Positions 28,003-38,026 are shown, numbered from the stretch's first letter. The stretch: 64,000 bases of DNA from Diplonema japonicum (GCA_964019335.1 OZ025756.1:160868-224867); one strand, 5' to 3'. Notes: generated from the letters alone by a model not told the origin. Program-made: numbers and translations.

Positions 28003-28327
28003 ATATATGAGTTAAAGGAGGCCGGTGTTGGCGGCGCCCTGCACAAGAACTGTCTACTTGATTACAGGGGGCGCGCCGCGGCCGAGTTGTAGCTTCTTCT
28101 GCGTTCCGCGTCGTGTCCTTAATGCGTGCGGTGTACAGCTCAACCCCAGCCGGGGCGTCCCGGGTAACCAAGATTCTGCGCTCGTGCAGTTTGCTGCCTG
28201 TTCGTCACCCTGAGCATCTGCGTTACGTTCTTCCACTCGGGTGCTACCGGTGATGACCGACGAGGAGGTCAACAGTGAACAACACATCTGATGTTTTTCT
28301 TATATTTTCATGTTATCCCCACCACCA
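28003..28327. repeat. Dispersed ~320-bp repeat, most complete copy (A)
   Basis: Begins GAGTTAAAGGAGGCCGGTG, includes GTAGCTTCTTCTGCGTTCCG and ends TTATCCCCACCACCAAA. At least seven further full or partial copies lie in the window (28332, 34808, 43457, 45098, 48503, 55366, 59383), all in the same orientation. The minus strand keeps fragments of translation (VELYTARIKDTTRNAEEATT), so it may be the 3' part of a mobile-element gene rather than a pure SINE. CpG sites are largely intact in this copy. Confidence 0.75.
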
Positions 28328-28331
28328 AATA

Positions 28332-28592
28332 AGAGTTAAAGGAGGCCGGTGTTGGCGGCGCCCTGCACACGAACTGTCTACGACTACAGGGGGCGCACCG
28401 CAGGGGGCCGAGTTGTAGTACTTCTGCGCTCCGCGCCGTGTCCTTAATGCGTCTAGCCGGGGCGTCCCGGGTAACCAAGATTCTGCGCTCGTGCAGTTTG
28501 CTGCCTGTTCGTTACCCGTTATGTTCTTCCACTCGGGCGCTACCGGTGATGACCGACCGAGGAGGTCAACAGCGAACAACACATCTGATCAG
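28332..28592. repeat. Dispersed repeat, copy B (tandem with A)
   Basis: Directly follows copy A head-to-tail. It has internal deletions of about 20 and 10 bases relative to A (the GTGTACAGCTCAACCCC and GAGCATCTGC segments) and ends near ACACATCTGAT. Confidence 0.75.
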
Positions 28593-28619
28593 CTGGAAAA
28601 AAAAGAAAAAAAAAATTCA

Positions 28620-28721
28620 CTATGATAGGAACGAAGTGGTTAGCAACGGCCGCGGTGGCGTGCCTACCTTATGATTCTCCCCTTTTGGGGTCGTTCCCTG
28701 CTACCCACTGTAGTGCCTAGC

Positions 28722-28756
<35 letters not shown>

Positions 28757-29145
28757 AGAAGAAAGAAGAAGAATAATGACCAGTTTACTTCAGGGGCAGG
28801 CCACCTGGTAAACTACCGATCTGTGTCGGCTTAAACCATATTGGTCTCGAACGCATGCACGCGAGCTCCATAGTGGCTCCCAAACGGTGAAACGGGGGCT
28901 TGTAAGAAGAGGAAGTTACGGGCTGCACACCTTTACCCAGCGGTGTGGCAGTGTCTACCGCAGGGTCCGGAGGACCCTTTGCAGTAACACTGGCCCGACA
29001 TTTTAAGAAGACCAGGGTAATGGGATGCCGGCGGTTGGGGAGTGTAATAGCCAACGCCCCACACCCTGCATAATCTTGTCTCGTGACATCAACACAAGGA
29101 ATTCCCAAGCAACTTGCTTAATTTGCGTGTCAGCCAGGGGTCCTG
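28620..29145 (-). mobile_element. Structured GC-rich block, possibly the 5' end of a non-LTR retroposon
   Basis: Two GC-rich parts (28785-29145 and 28620-28724) separated by an A-run of about 30 on the plus strand. On the minus strand it opens with CCCTGGCTGACACGC, which reminds me of the CCCTGGC... start of trypanosomatid ingi/L1Tc-type retroposons; this is from memory and not checked. The body is rich in potential hairpins (AGGGTCC-TCC-GGACCCT, CCCC-AAAA-GGGG, CACACC...GGTGTG). On the minus strand the T-run is followed by ACAG, like a splice acceptor. No stable protein is evident. It could instead be a structured RNA gene. Confidence 0.35.
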
Positions 29146-29149
29146 CGGA

Positions 29150-29462
29150 ATCCTTAAAAAAGAAAAACGCGAAAAAGGGAGACTGTGGTAACAGCCTTTG
29201 CTTTTTTTTTTTTTTTTTTCGTTTCTTCCTTTTTTTTTTTTATTTTTTTTTTTTTTTTTTTAAAATAATTCTGGGCAGCTCTCTTAAAGAACATAGGCTA
29301 GAAAGAATAAAAATCTAAATAAAGTATCTGATTTTTTTTCCCCCCCCTCGTGGGCAGAAACCAAAGGAAACAGGCAAAAATCCAAAAGTGGCAGAGAAGC
29401 GAGCCAAGGGCATCAGCCTTGAAAAAGTGGCCGAAACAGTGATGGAAGGACAACAAGGCGGG
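29150..29462. other. T-rich spacer
   Basis: T-runs at about 29201-29219 and 29230-29262, then ordinary A-rich sequence up to the next gene's stop. No gene seen. Confidence 0.45.
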
Positions 29463-31262
29463 TCACCATCTTAGAGAAGATTTGTGTCCGAAGTCAGGCT
29501 GGTGGGAATGGTTTTCTTCCTTGGTATCTTTCTTGTAGCTCGTCGGTGCGAAGGACGTAGCATAGACCCAGACAGGGCCGTTCAGTACAATGAGCCTTTC
29601 TAGCTGCGCCTCTGCGAGAGCAACCCCCGCCGGGCAGTTCTGTGTGACGTGTAGCATGCGTTGTGCCTCTTTGGTTCGTCCCTGAAGGTACATCTTGCCT
29701 GCATCATTGTATGTTTCCCAGGGCATCTCCTCCAGCTGGTACATCCACTCCTCATGGTTACTTGTCTCGTTCACTGTTAGCCCATCGCGCACTGACAATT
29801 CGTAAACCAAACACTCCTCAGCGACATGGGAGTTGGAAATAGACACCTTTCCCAAGATGATCTTCATCACGAAAGCAAAAGACACCTCCCCGTACACATG
29901 CTCACTGCACACGACCTTGTACCCGACGTTCCTCGCAAAGTCTTGCAGCACCGCTGCGGTCACTGCAGGTCTCCCTATCATTGCGACAGACATCAGTGCG
30001 GAGCACCCGAACGAGCCGCAGAAGGCCGTCCCGCTTGCCACGCCTGTAGTCACGTGGATTCCTTTGGCCTCCAAAGCCACGTGCAGTTCTGAGGCGCCTT
30101 GTACAGCACTCTTCACGTGGCTTGAACACCTTTTCGTAGCGTTGAAGGAAGCGTGCACATGGTCACCCACGACAACACCCACAACACCCGCCACACGGGA
30201 GTAGTACGTGAGCACCTCTTCCATGAAGATCTTAAACCTGTCTTGGTACGCTGCGAGGTCTTTCGATATCTCCTTGTGCGAGCCGATCATGTTCGTCACT
30301 GTGTACGCACACCGCCTCTTCGCGTTCGGCTGCAGCATCGAGTGCCCCGAGCTGGACAGGTCGCTGTCCGTGCTCCATGCGTCGGACGTCCTGCCAGCCC
30401 CATCAGAGGAGAACCTCTTCTCTATCCCCGCGAACTCCTCCCCGTACAGACAGGACTGCGGGAGGTAAGGGCGGTACATGTCAAGGTTCAACAGGATCTT
30501 GTTGAAGGAGTCGTAAAGGGGAGGGGGGAGGGAGGCTGTTGAGATGATGGCCTCGGCTGCCTCAAGGTCGAAGCGGGAGAGGGAGGTCGCGATGTCCTCT
30601 GTGGCGGCGATCACTTTGTTCATCTTCTCGTGCTCCTTTTGAAGACGGTTGGCAAACCCCCTTGTGAGGTAGAAGTCAAGGAGGAAGATGAGCAGCTGCG
30701 TGTAGGTTATCTGCATAGCCTGCCCGATGGTCTGAGCACAGGGGAGGTTGGCACACCGCACGCGGCTGTGACGCTCACTCTGCGGTGGGAGGAAGGAAAA
30801 GTCGTAAAGGCCGAAGCGGGTGATGTTCTCGAAAAAAAGAAGCCACAACCACACAACGAGCATGGCAATGAGATTCCTAGCAACACGAGGAGGAAGGCGG
30901 CACACAAGACAGACATCTATAAGGAGAACGAAGTAGGGCCACGACCTTTCGCCCGAGAGCACAACTAGCTTGTACAAGTCATTGGTAATGAGTGAGAAGG
31001 AGACGCAGTAGATAGCCGCCTCCACAACCTCATGCCTCAATTTCTTTTCAATAAGCAATTGCACGAACAGCCCCACAGACCCTGTGAAGCCACTCGCAGC
31101 CGGCCACATACTCTGCGCGCCATCACCAGCTCTTGCAATCAGTATTATAGTGAACGCCACAGTACTGGCCATAGATGAGACCACTAGCAGTTTCTTGCAG
31201 TAAATAGTCCGTGCATCGTCTTCTGGCGTCATGAAGTACAAGAACAAGAAACACTCAAACAT
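29463..31262 (-). CDS. Cyclase-family receptor lacking the catalytic domain (599 aa)
   Basis: The N-terminal membrane sensor and linker are those of the cyclase family (MFECFLFLYFMTPEDD, RFGLYDFSFLPPQ, IATSLSRFDLEAAEAIISTASLPPPLYDSF, YRPYLPQSCL). The active class III domain is absent: after a Ser-rich stretch only a degenerate cyclase-like domain follows (CAYTVTNMIG, VVGDHVHASFNATKRCSSHV, VTTGVASGTAFCGSFGC). It aligns with the C-terminal domain of the paralogs (GNRVAVCWNCTKPCPTHV) and with the receptor at 49714, whose C-terminal tail it also shares (EEWMYQLEEM versus QEWMYQVEQV). It keeps the Gly-Asp of the second metal site but lacks FTD and EVKTIGD. Likely a regulatory or heterodimer partner rather than an enzyme. 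Confidence 0.8.
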   Translation of the reverse strand: MFECFLFLYFMTPEDDARTIYCKKLLVVSSMASTVAFTIILIARAGDGAQSMWPAASGFTGSVGLFVQLLIEKKLRHEVVEAAIYCVSFSLITNDLYKLVVLSGERSWPYFVLLIDVCLVCRLPPRVARNLIAMLVVWLWLLFFENITRFGLYDFSFLPPQSERHSRVRCANLPCAQTIGQAMQITYTQLLIFLLDFYLTRGFANRLQKEHEKMNKVIAATEDIATSLSRFDLEAAEAIISTASLPPPLYDSFNKILLNLDMYRPYLPQSCLYGEEFAGIEKRFSSDGAGRTSDAWSTDSDLSSSGHSMLQPNAKRRCAYTVTNMIGSHKEISKDLAAYQDRFKIFMEEVLTYYSRVAGVVGVVVGDHVHASFNATKRCSSHVKSAVQGASELHVALEAKGIHVTTGVASGTAFCGSFGCSALMSVAMIGRPAVTAAVLQDFARNVGYKVVCSEHVYGEVSFAFVMKIILGKVSISNSHVAEECLVYELSVRDGLTVNETSNHEEWMYQLEEMPWETYNDAGKMYLQGRTKEAQRMLHVTQNCPAGVALAEAQLERLIVLNGPVWVYATSFAPTSYKKDTKEENHSHQPDFGHKSSLRW

Positions 31263-32015
31263 AGTTGTTGCTTCTCCCCTCCTCCCTTGCGCCCTAACCT
31301 GTTTTTTTTTTTTTTTTTTTTTTGTTGTTGTTGTTCTTTTTTAAAGGATTCTGAATGCGTTAGAAAGAAGAAGAAAGGGAAACAAAAAAAAGGAAGAAGG
31401 AAGAAAGAAAAGGAAGGATGTTCAAGTTCCAGATTTTTTTTTTTTTTTGATTGCACACCTCCAAGAGAAGAAAAGAATAATAAAAGAAAACTGTAAAGAC
31501 TCGGTGGTCAACTGAAGTTCTTCGATCTCAGGTGGTCAGCTGCTGCCTCTTTTTTTATTTTCTTCTTAAGCCGGAAATTGAGGGTCACATCGAGAACGTG
31601 GAGGGGGGAACAAACAAAAGCTAGGAATAAGCACAAAAGGGAATGAAATGAAGTAAAAAAAAAAAAGAAAAAAGAAAAAAGAAAAAAAAAAAAGAAAAGG
31701 GAGAACAGAAAAAGAAAAATACATGAGCTCGTTCGCTTGGAAATGTCACCCTTCCCCCCTCCCCTATATCGGTAAGAACGGGAAACATCTTCGTTTCCGT
31801 TTCCTTATTTTCAGATATTTGGGGGAAGAGATTTCCTTAAATATCTCAAGGAAACGACCTCAAAAATAAGGAAACATTTATAGGGAACTCCATATGAAGC
31901 AAATAGGCCAAAGTTGAAGTAAAAAAAAGAGAAAAAAAAAATTTAAAAAAATGAAGCAAATAGCTTCACTTTACTTCGGCTCACTTCGTGAATTCCACCC
32001 TAAATTGAACGGTGT

Positions 32016-32050
<35 letters not shown>

Positions 32051-32341
32051 GAAGGGGAAAAAAAAGGGGGGGGGGATCATAGTTTTTTTTTCAGGGGAAA
32101 TCCTGCTTACTTGGAGAAGACATCAGACCCTTCGCACCTACGAAATGCTCCAATCTAAAAAGTCTAGAGGGGGGCTGATGGAAAACAAAAAATCGTAATT
32201 GCAAAAAAAAAAAGGAATGGGGGACCAAAGTACGGGATGTCGAGAAGGTGAATTTTTTTTTTAATGCAAAATTTTTACCTACCCCCCTCAGACCTTTTCA
32301 AGGGCATTACTATTATTTTTTTTTATTGCTCTATGCAGAGC

Positions 32342-32377
<36 letters not shown>

Positions 32378-32604
32378 GGGGGTGGGGGGGAAGGGGGCTA
32401 TGTTAAAACCCAACATAGCTGGGGGGGGGGCTTTTTTTTTCTCCTTTTTATGTGAATATATGGAATAAATCAAACATGTTTTTTCGGGGGGGGGGGGAGC
32501 CGTTGCTACCACTTCGTTTCCTATCGTTGTGAATTTCTTTTCTTTCTCTCTTTTTTCCTTAATTAACCAGAGAAAACGGTGAATAAAAAGAAGAGTATCT
32601 TCCT

Positions 32605-32643
<39 letters not shown>

Positions 32644-33250
32644 AACGGCGGATAGGTGAGGAGGAGAACAGGAGAGGGCGAAGAGAAAAAAGAAAAGAAA
32701 AATACCCAGCGTTACAAGGCGGCTTAACTTATAACTCTAAAAGAAATTCGAAGACGGTAGTTCCCCCCCCCCCCCCTTCCCCTACCATAGGTTAGAAAAG
32801 GGAAAAGGGGGTGTGGTGTGGGGTCATTAGTTGTGCGAATGCATCGTAATAAAAGACCCTCCCTAAAAGGAAATGGAAAAAAAAAAAAAAGAAACTTAAA
32901 ACACAATAACATCATGGGTGCTAGGGAATTCGAGTGGCGAAAAAAGAGACGGGGGCGGGGGGGGGGGGGGGGGGAGCATGAAAAGACCACTTTTTAGTGC
33001 CTCATCTCGTCTCCCCATCCCCCCCCCCCCCGCTGTTTTTAAAGACTCGTGTTTAGTTAGTAAGATTGGCAAGAAGAAGTAAAAGAGAAAAAAAAAGAAA
33101 AAAAGCTAAAGTCAAGAATACACATTCTCAACTGAGGAAAAAAAAAGGGGGGGGTTATTTTTTTCCGGTAAATCTTTATTCGATTATCGAAACTATGGGT
33201 GCTTGACGGATTTTAGAGACTTGAAGAATAGAAAAAAGGCCGCCGGAATC
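31263..33250. other. Low-complexity gene-free region
   Basis: Dense homopolymers: A-runs at 31659-31696, 32020-32049, 32343-32374 and 32607-32640; T-run at 31302-31323; G-runs near 32420, 32489 and 32957-32975. A trace of the GGAAAC foldback family lies near 31790-31865. No gene recognised. Confidence 0.6.
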
Positions 33251-33450
33251 NNNNNNNNNNNNNNNNNNNNNNNNNNNNNNNNNNNNNNNNNNNNNNNNNN
33301 NNNNNNNNNNNNNNNNNNNNNNNNNNNNNNNNNNNNNNNNNNNNNNNNNNNNNNNNNNNNNNNNNNNNNNNNNNNNNNNNNNNNNNNNNNNNNNNNNNNN
33401 NNNNNNNNNNNNNNNNNNNNNNNNNNNNNNNNNNNNNNNNNNNNNNNNNN
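33251..33450. other. Assembly gap (200 N)
   Basis: Exactly 200 unknown bases bordered on the right by a C-run, probably a scaffold placeholder where homopolymers broke the assembly. Confidence 0.99.
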
Positions 33451-33546
33451 CCCCCCCCCCCCTCCTCATGCCACGGAAACAAAGAAGAAAAGAGAAGGGA
33501 GAAAGAGAAAAAAAAAGTGTTCGAAGGGCTCCCCTAACGGCAGTCA

Positions 33547-34656
33547 TCACTCTCTGTGGGTATAGTCAAAATTGGAGAAAAGCTCCTCCTCCTCAGAACT
33601 TATAGCCCGTGCCCTGTACTGGTCTTGAAAAGGAATGGATATGGACCGCTGCACGGATTCTGGAAGAAACGCCTGCGAAAAAGGGGGAGAAGCAGCTCCC
33701 TTGGAGATCTCAGCCACACCAGGGCCCGATTTCTTGACCCAGGGGTGCGTGAGGACGAAATGACCAGTCATCCGCTTCGCAGGAGATACATTAAGCAGAC
33801 ATGTTATCAGATCCTTGCAAGATTCCGACAGGCTTGGCGAGACAGGGTAATCCACGGGCCGATCGAACATTTCATCCAGCAACTCTTTAGGGTTCCTTCC
33901 TTGGTAAGGGTTGCAGCCTGTTGCCATGTTGTAAAGGGTGACCCCCAACGCCCACCAATCAATGGGGTAACTATACCCATCATCATTTTGCTGTAATATC
34001 TCGGGGGCCATGTAATGCAGGGTCCCAACCATGGCGTGGCAGCGCCCGTCCTCTGGGACGAAACACGACAGGCCGAAATCGGCGATCTTCAGGTTTCCAT
34101 TTAAATCGAGCAAACAGTTCTCTGGTTTCAGGTCCCTATACACAATGCCGTGTGAGTGGATATGTTGCAGCCCGAGGGTGAGCTGTATAGTATAGTACCG
34201 TGCGAGCTGTTCAGTGAGATGCCCCGACGGGAGGTGGGTTGTGATGAGAGCATGTAAGTCGTTGCCCTTCATATATTCTAATATGAAGACTGCGTTGTAC
34301 GGGGTGTGGAAGGCCTCCCACAGGCGGAGAATGAACTTGTTGTCCTTGTTCTGCAGAGACGCCATGATGTCTCGCTCGTTCTCGACACTCTGCATGTTCT
34401 TAAGCAAAGACCACTTGGGCATCACTTTCAGTGCGCGCAGGGCGTTCGTCTTCTTTTCCCTCCCCACATGGACGGTCGAAGTGGCCCCGCGTCCCAGTAC
34501 CCCCAGGCTTACGTAGGCGCCAAGGGTCTTCTTCTCTCTGTAATCTATCAGCTCCCAGCCTTCGTCTTCTGACATGTGGACGAATCCTTCAACGGGCTCT
34601 TGCGATCCGCGCTTTGTTTTCATCATAAGCGTCTTGAGGCTTAGTTTGAGCCCCAT
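33547..34656 (-). CDS. AGC-type Ser/Thr protein kinase, probably N-myristoylated (369 aa)
   Basis: Complete kinase domain: Gly-loop GVLGRGATS (52-60), ATP-binding Lys77 in ALKVM, C-helix Glu in ENERDIM, catalytic loop YRDLKPEN (Asp175; Tyr replaces His as usual in AGC kinases), DFG at 193-195, and activation segment GTLHYMAPE (211-219). The C-terminal tail ends in FSNFDY (360-365), the AGC hydrophobic motif with Asp where many kinases carry phospho-Ser/Thr, as in PRK and atypical PKC types, so it may not need phosphorylation there. The N-terminus MGLKLS fits the MGxxxS myristoylation rule. Together these suggest a membrane-bound, possibly constitutively primed kinase. Its place among cyclases invites, but does not prove, a role in cAMP signalling; no cAMP-binding domain is present. 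Confidence 0.88.
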   Translation of the reverse strand: MGLKLSLKTLMMKTKRGSQEPVEGFVHMSEDEGWELIDYREKKTLGAYVSLGVLGRGATSTVHVGREKKTNALRALKVMPKWSLLKNMQSVENERDIMASLQNKDNKFILRLWEAFHTPYNAVFILEYMKGNDLHALITTHLPSGHLTEQLARYYTIQLTLGLQHIHSHGIVYRDLKPENCLLDLNGNLKIADFGLSCFVPEDGRCHAMVGTLHYMAPEILQQNDDGYSYPIDWWALGVTLYNMATGCNPYQGRNPKELLDEMFDRPVDYPVSPSLSESCKDLITCLLNVSPAKRMTGHFVLTHPWVKKSGPGVAEISKGAASPPFSQAFLPESVQRSISIPFQDQYRARAISSEEEELFSNFDYTHRE

Positions 34657-34702
34657 TTTTCTTTTTATTATGAAACCTTCCAGGATTGAAATTTTGGCTC
34701 AG

Positions 34703-34733
<31 letters not shown>

Positions 34734-34807
34734 AGAGAGAGAGAGAGAGAAATATAGAAGAAGAAGAATGACTTTGGTTGCTTATAAACCACCTGGCGTA
34801 CAAGCAA
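34657..34807. repeat. A-run and GA microsatellite
   Basis: About 28 A followed by (GA)n at 34703-34750. No gene. Confidence 0.7.
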
Positions 34808-34890
34808 CTGATTACAGGGGGCGCACCGCGGCCGGGCAATAGCTTCTTCTGCGTTCCGTGTCGTGTCCATAATGTGTGTGCGGTGTGCAA
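34808..34890. repeat. Dispersed repeat, fragment C
   Basis: Matches the middle of copy A (CTGATTACAGGGGGCGCACC ... GTGTGCGGTGTGCA). Both outer parts are missing. Confidence 0.7.
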
Positions 34891-34966
34891 GGGCCTTTGC
34901 TAACAACCTAGGGCTGCAGGGAAGCGATCCGATTTTGCTAAGGTCGCTAAAATAGGAGGGGGGAAA

Positions 34967-34982
34967 CTTGTTGGAAAACAAG
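34967..34982 (-). promoter_or_regulatory. 3' hairpin with UUCC loop after cyclase stop
   Basis: CUUGUU-UUCC-AACAAG on the coding strand: a perfect 6-bp stem, beginning one base after the stop codon. It is closely related to the hairpin at 801, which lacks the outer pair. Confidence 0.5.
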
Positions 34983-34983
34983 C

Positions 34984-37101
34984 TCAAAGATCTGCGGGTG
35001 ATATAGATGTCGTGCAGCTTAGCACCACCTGCTGCACTGTTGACCCTGCTGCGGTTGGTGTCGCTCTCTCTGTGATGGTGAGCCCTTCGGTGGCATCGAT
35101 CTCGAAGGGGGAAGTATAGTAGCACAGCACGTCCTTCGCCACAGCATCGCTGCACAGTGAACTGCTCACCACCACACCAGTTCCAAGAACAGTCACAAAC
35201 AGTTGTTTTTTGTTGCCCACCGTCCCATGAAACATGGTGCTCGTCGACATCCCCACATGGATCGAGGCCTCACCCCCAAAGTCAGCGGACACCCCAAGCA
35301 TCTTCACAAACACCAACGAGTTCTCAACATGTGTGGGGCATGGTTTGGTGCAGTTCCAGCAGACAGCAACCCTGTTCCCCTGAAGCGACACCACTGCTCC
35401 GTGTGACCTCTCCGTGCATGTCAGTATCTTCGCAAGCCTGTTGTTAAAGATGCCACTTATCTCGCTCTCTGTCTCGTATCTCTCAAGTACAACCTCCACA
35501 TGGCTCGCGGTGGCGGAAGTGCTGTTAGCCATCGTAGGCCGGGCATTTGATGGCCCTGCTGTTTGAGAACGGCTATGGCTCGTCGGCGTCGAGATGGACT
35601 GGCACGATGTCTTCATGCCTGCCTGCAGCTGCCGCTGTACATAGGCCTTCCTCCCAAGAAGCGAAGAAGGGAGGAGCAGATATGGCTGTACAGCTCCTAT
35701 CCCCTTCAGCTGTATTTCTCCCATTTTTAAGCTGGTAGCACCCAAAGCGAAGACAGCATCCTTCACGTCATTCATCACCTCAGGAGTGACAGCAACAGCC
35801 CCACCCACACAGACCCCTTCCATCCGAGCCGCCTTGTTCACAGTGTTCCCAAAGTAGTCGTACCTCCCTGTCAGGTTGTTCAGTTGTACCGAAACATCAC
35901 CACAGTGAACACCCACACGAACCCTGAGACCACACCAAGGGCCTTCAGCATCCCACGAACAGTGGTCAACAGTGTCCAAGAGCTCCTCAGGCCACACACT
36001 GTTCACAAGCCTCTCCTGAACAGACAGACCGAACCACACCGCATCAGAAGTACTCTCAAAGGCCACCATGAAGGAGTCCCCAATGGTCTTCACCTCGTAC
36101 CCATTGTGCTCAGCGATGCAGTCCCGTATTGCCTGGTTGTGAACCTGAAGTCCCTCCTTCATCCCTTCTGGACATGCCTCCCATGTTGCCGTCGATCCTT
36201 GGATGTCGGTGAAGACAAGGGTTGCCTGCTCGGACTGCAACCCAGGTACCGGGATGTCCTTTCCATGTATTTGACCCTCGCTGTGCATGTTGTGGAAGAG
36301 TGCATCAGGGAGGTAGGGGCGGTAGTCCTTCAGGTTTTCAAGGATTTTGCTGAAAGAGTCGTAAAGGGGAGGGGGGAGGGAGGCCGTTGAGATGATGGCC
36401 TCGGCTGCTTCAAGGTCGAAGCGAGAGAAGGAGGTCGCGATGTCCTCTGTGGCGGCGATCACTTTGTTCATCTTGTCGTGCTCCTCACGAAGGTCGCGGG
36501 CGAAGCCTCGGGTGAAGTAGAAGTCGAGGAGGAAGACGAGGATTTGTCCTGAAGATATGTTGATGGCGAGGTTGATGTCCAGCTTGCAAGGCAGGGCACT
36601 GCAGGTGACTCTCTCTAGACGCTTATCTTGAGATACGAGGAACCAAAGGTCGAAGAGGCCAAAGCGGTAAACTGACTCGAGAAAAATCACAAACAGCCAC
36701 AAAAGGACCATGATGATGATGTTCCTGGAGACATGTCGAGGGAGGCGGCAGACAAGGCATAAATCAATGATGAGTACAAAGTAGGGCCACGATCTTGCAC
36801 CAGTTACAGCAGACATCTCCATCAGGTCAGAATAAGTCAACGAAAAAGTGAGGGTGTACATAACTATCTCGACGAAGCCCTCACGTATCCTACGTTCCAC
36901 TAGCAACTGTGTAGCTAGAGCCGCTCCCCCGAGCATGGCAGCGACGACGCCCGGGAGATCACTCTGATTGTGCAGTGTCACTATAACACTCAAATAGCTA
37001 ACGAAGCCCACAGCCCCTGCCAGGAATAATATCTTTTTGCTAAATATTACTTGCTTGTCGTCCGTGGGCAGAACAATGCGCTCGAATAGCCAACACTTCA
37101 T
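34984..37101 (-). CDS. Receptor-type adenylate cyclase (705 aa)
   Basis: Full-length copy starting MKCWLFERIVLPTDD, preceded by AATAAAAACAAA on the coding strand. Catalytic residues are intact. It uses the linker variant HGKDIPVPGLQSEQATL, shared with the copy at 38051. After the core it differs from all others: VMNDVKDAVFALGATSLKMGEIQLKGIG replaces the usual VMEAVGPLDSVSVIPMGQTELKGVG, although the protein returns to family sequence after it, so this segment may come from a different lineage. The helix 5-6 loop has VTCSALPC. Confidence 0.88.
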   Translation of the reverse strand: MKCWLFERIVLPTDDKQVIFSKKILFLAGAVGFVSYLSVIVTLHNQSDLPGVVAAMLGGAALATQLLVERRIREGFVEIVMYTLTFSLTYSDLMEMSAVTGARSWPYFVLIIDLCLVCRLPRHVSRNIIIMVLLWLFVIFLESVYRFGLFDLWFLVSQDKRLERVTCSALPCKLDINLAINISSGQILVFLLDFYFTRGFARDLREEHDKMNKVIAATEDIATSFSRFDLEAAEAIISTASLPPPLYDSFSKILENLKDYRPYLPDALFHNMHSEGQIHGKDIPVPGLQSEQATLVFTDIQGSTATWEACPEGMKEGLQVHNQAIRDCIAEHNGYEVKTIGDSFMVAFESTSDAVWFGLSVQERLVNSVWPEELLDTVDHCSWDAEGPWCGLRVRVGVHCGDVSVQLNNLTGRYDYFGNTVNKAARMEGVCVGGAVAVTPEVMNDVKDAVFALGATSLKMGEIQLKGIGAVQPYLLLPSSLLGRKAYVQRQLQAGMKTSCQSISTPTSHSRSQTAGPSNARPTMANSTSATASHVEVVLERYETESEISGIFNNRLAKILTCTERSHGAVVSLQGNRVAVCWNCTKPCPTHVENSLVFVKMLGVSADFGGEASIHVGMSTSTMFHGTVGNKKQLFVTVLGTGVVVSSSLCSDAVAKDVLCYYTSPFEIDATEGLTITERATPTAAGSTVQQVVLSCTTSISPADL

Positions 37102-37387
37102 TTTGTTTTTATTTCGTCCTTTATAGCTCAGCGTGATTGAGGGGACAAAAGATATTAAGAGGGGGTGTATACGTCCGTCGTAAAAGGGGTTTTGGTCTTC
37201 TAAAATAATAGTATCCCTATTAAAAATTATACATAGTCTGATTGTTAATTGTAAAGAAATAGGATGCAGAGACCATACTAATTAATAGTAATAGTTAGTT
37301 TGGCTCTCGGCTTACTGTCCAAAACGAAGGGGATAGTACCAAGGTAATGTGACCTTGTGTATTTCACCTGAAGTAGGGGTACTCCAT
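37102..37387. other. Intergenic spacer
   Basis: A/T-rich, without long homopolymers or recognisable genes. Confidence 0.4.
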
Positions 37388-37735
37388 TGGCGTGACAAAC
37401 CCCACAGCAAAGATGTCACCCTTCTTGTTCTGGAAAGCCTCGAACGAAGTGTGGGGTATCACCCTGCCATAAAAGAGCACTTCGTGGTTGTTCTCGTGAA
37501 GAATCAGGCTCAAAGGCGGTGACCATTGCACCCCCGGACGTCATCACCCAGCTGCAGGTACCGATGTTCCCACCCACGTCGACCACTGTGAGCAAGGTGG
37601 GCAAACATCCGTGGGGCGGGGGCAGATGTAGGAAGGGGAACTGTTGCTGGAATAGGCACAGAAGCCGCTGCAGGTGCCGGTTGTGGGAACGTAGTTGTCG
37701 GGGCGACAAAACGAGTACACGGGGAGTAACACCGG
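37388..37735 (-). pseudogene. FkbM-type methyltransferase pseudogene (internally deleted)
   Basis: A fragment of the N-terminal half (TVVDVGGNIGTCSWVMTSGGAMVTAFEPDS) is joined directly to a fragment of the C-terminal end (LHENN-EVLFYGRV..., QNKKGDIFAVGF), with about 170 residues in between deleted compared with the intact gene at 43699. The upstream Pro/Val-rich region is also degraded and out of frame. It is 87-90% similar by eye to the intact gene in the matching parts. Confidence 0.75.
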
Positions 37736-38026
37736 TGCAACAAGGGGAGGTGAGGGGTCACTTTTTGAGAAGATGAGGCAACGTCGTTTCAGGGGGGATC
37801 ACTGTCACTCGTGGTGCAATCGCAGCTAGCCTCGAGACGTGACAGTTAGCAGTCTCTCTGTTTTATCTTCTATACCAGCTTCCCTTTTCTATCAAGTCCA
37901 GCAGCGTCATCGCTAGCACAAGTACAAGCCCAAGCCTTAAAATTGTGTAAATCTGTAAAAGTGTGCTTGCAATGCCGAAGAGAAAAAAAAAAGGGGAGGG
38001 CAAGAAAAGCAGATAGAAGAAGACCA

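Noticed and set aside
28620-28724. tRNA or 5S rRNA gene in the GC-rich block
   Set aside because: I could not fit a cloverleaf, A/B boxes at correct spacing or the 5S core. Left as a structured block.
33251-33450. Open frames across the N gap
   Set aside because: Unknown bases cannot support a coding call.
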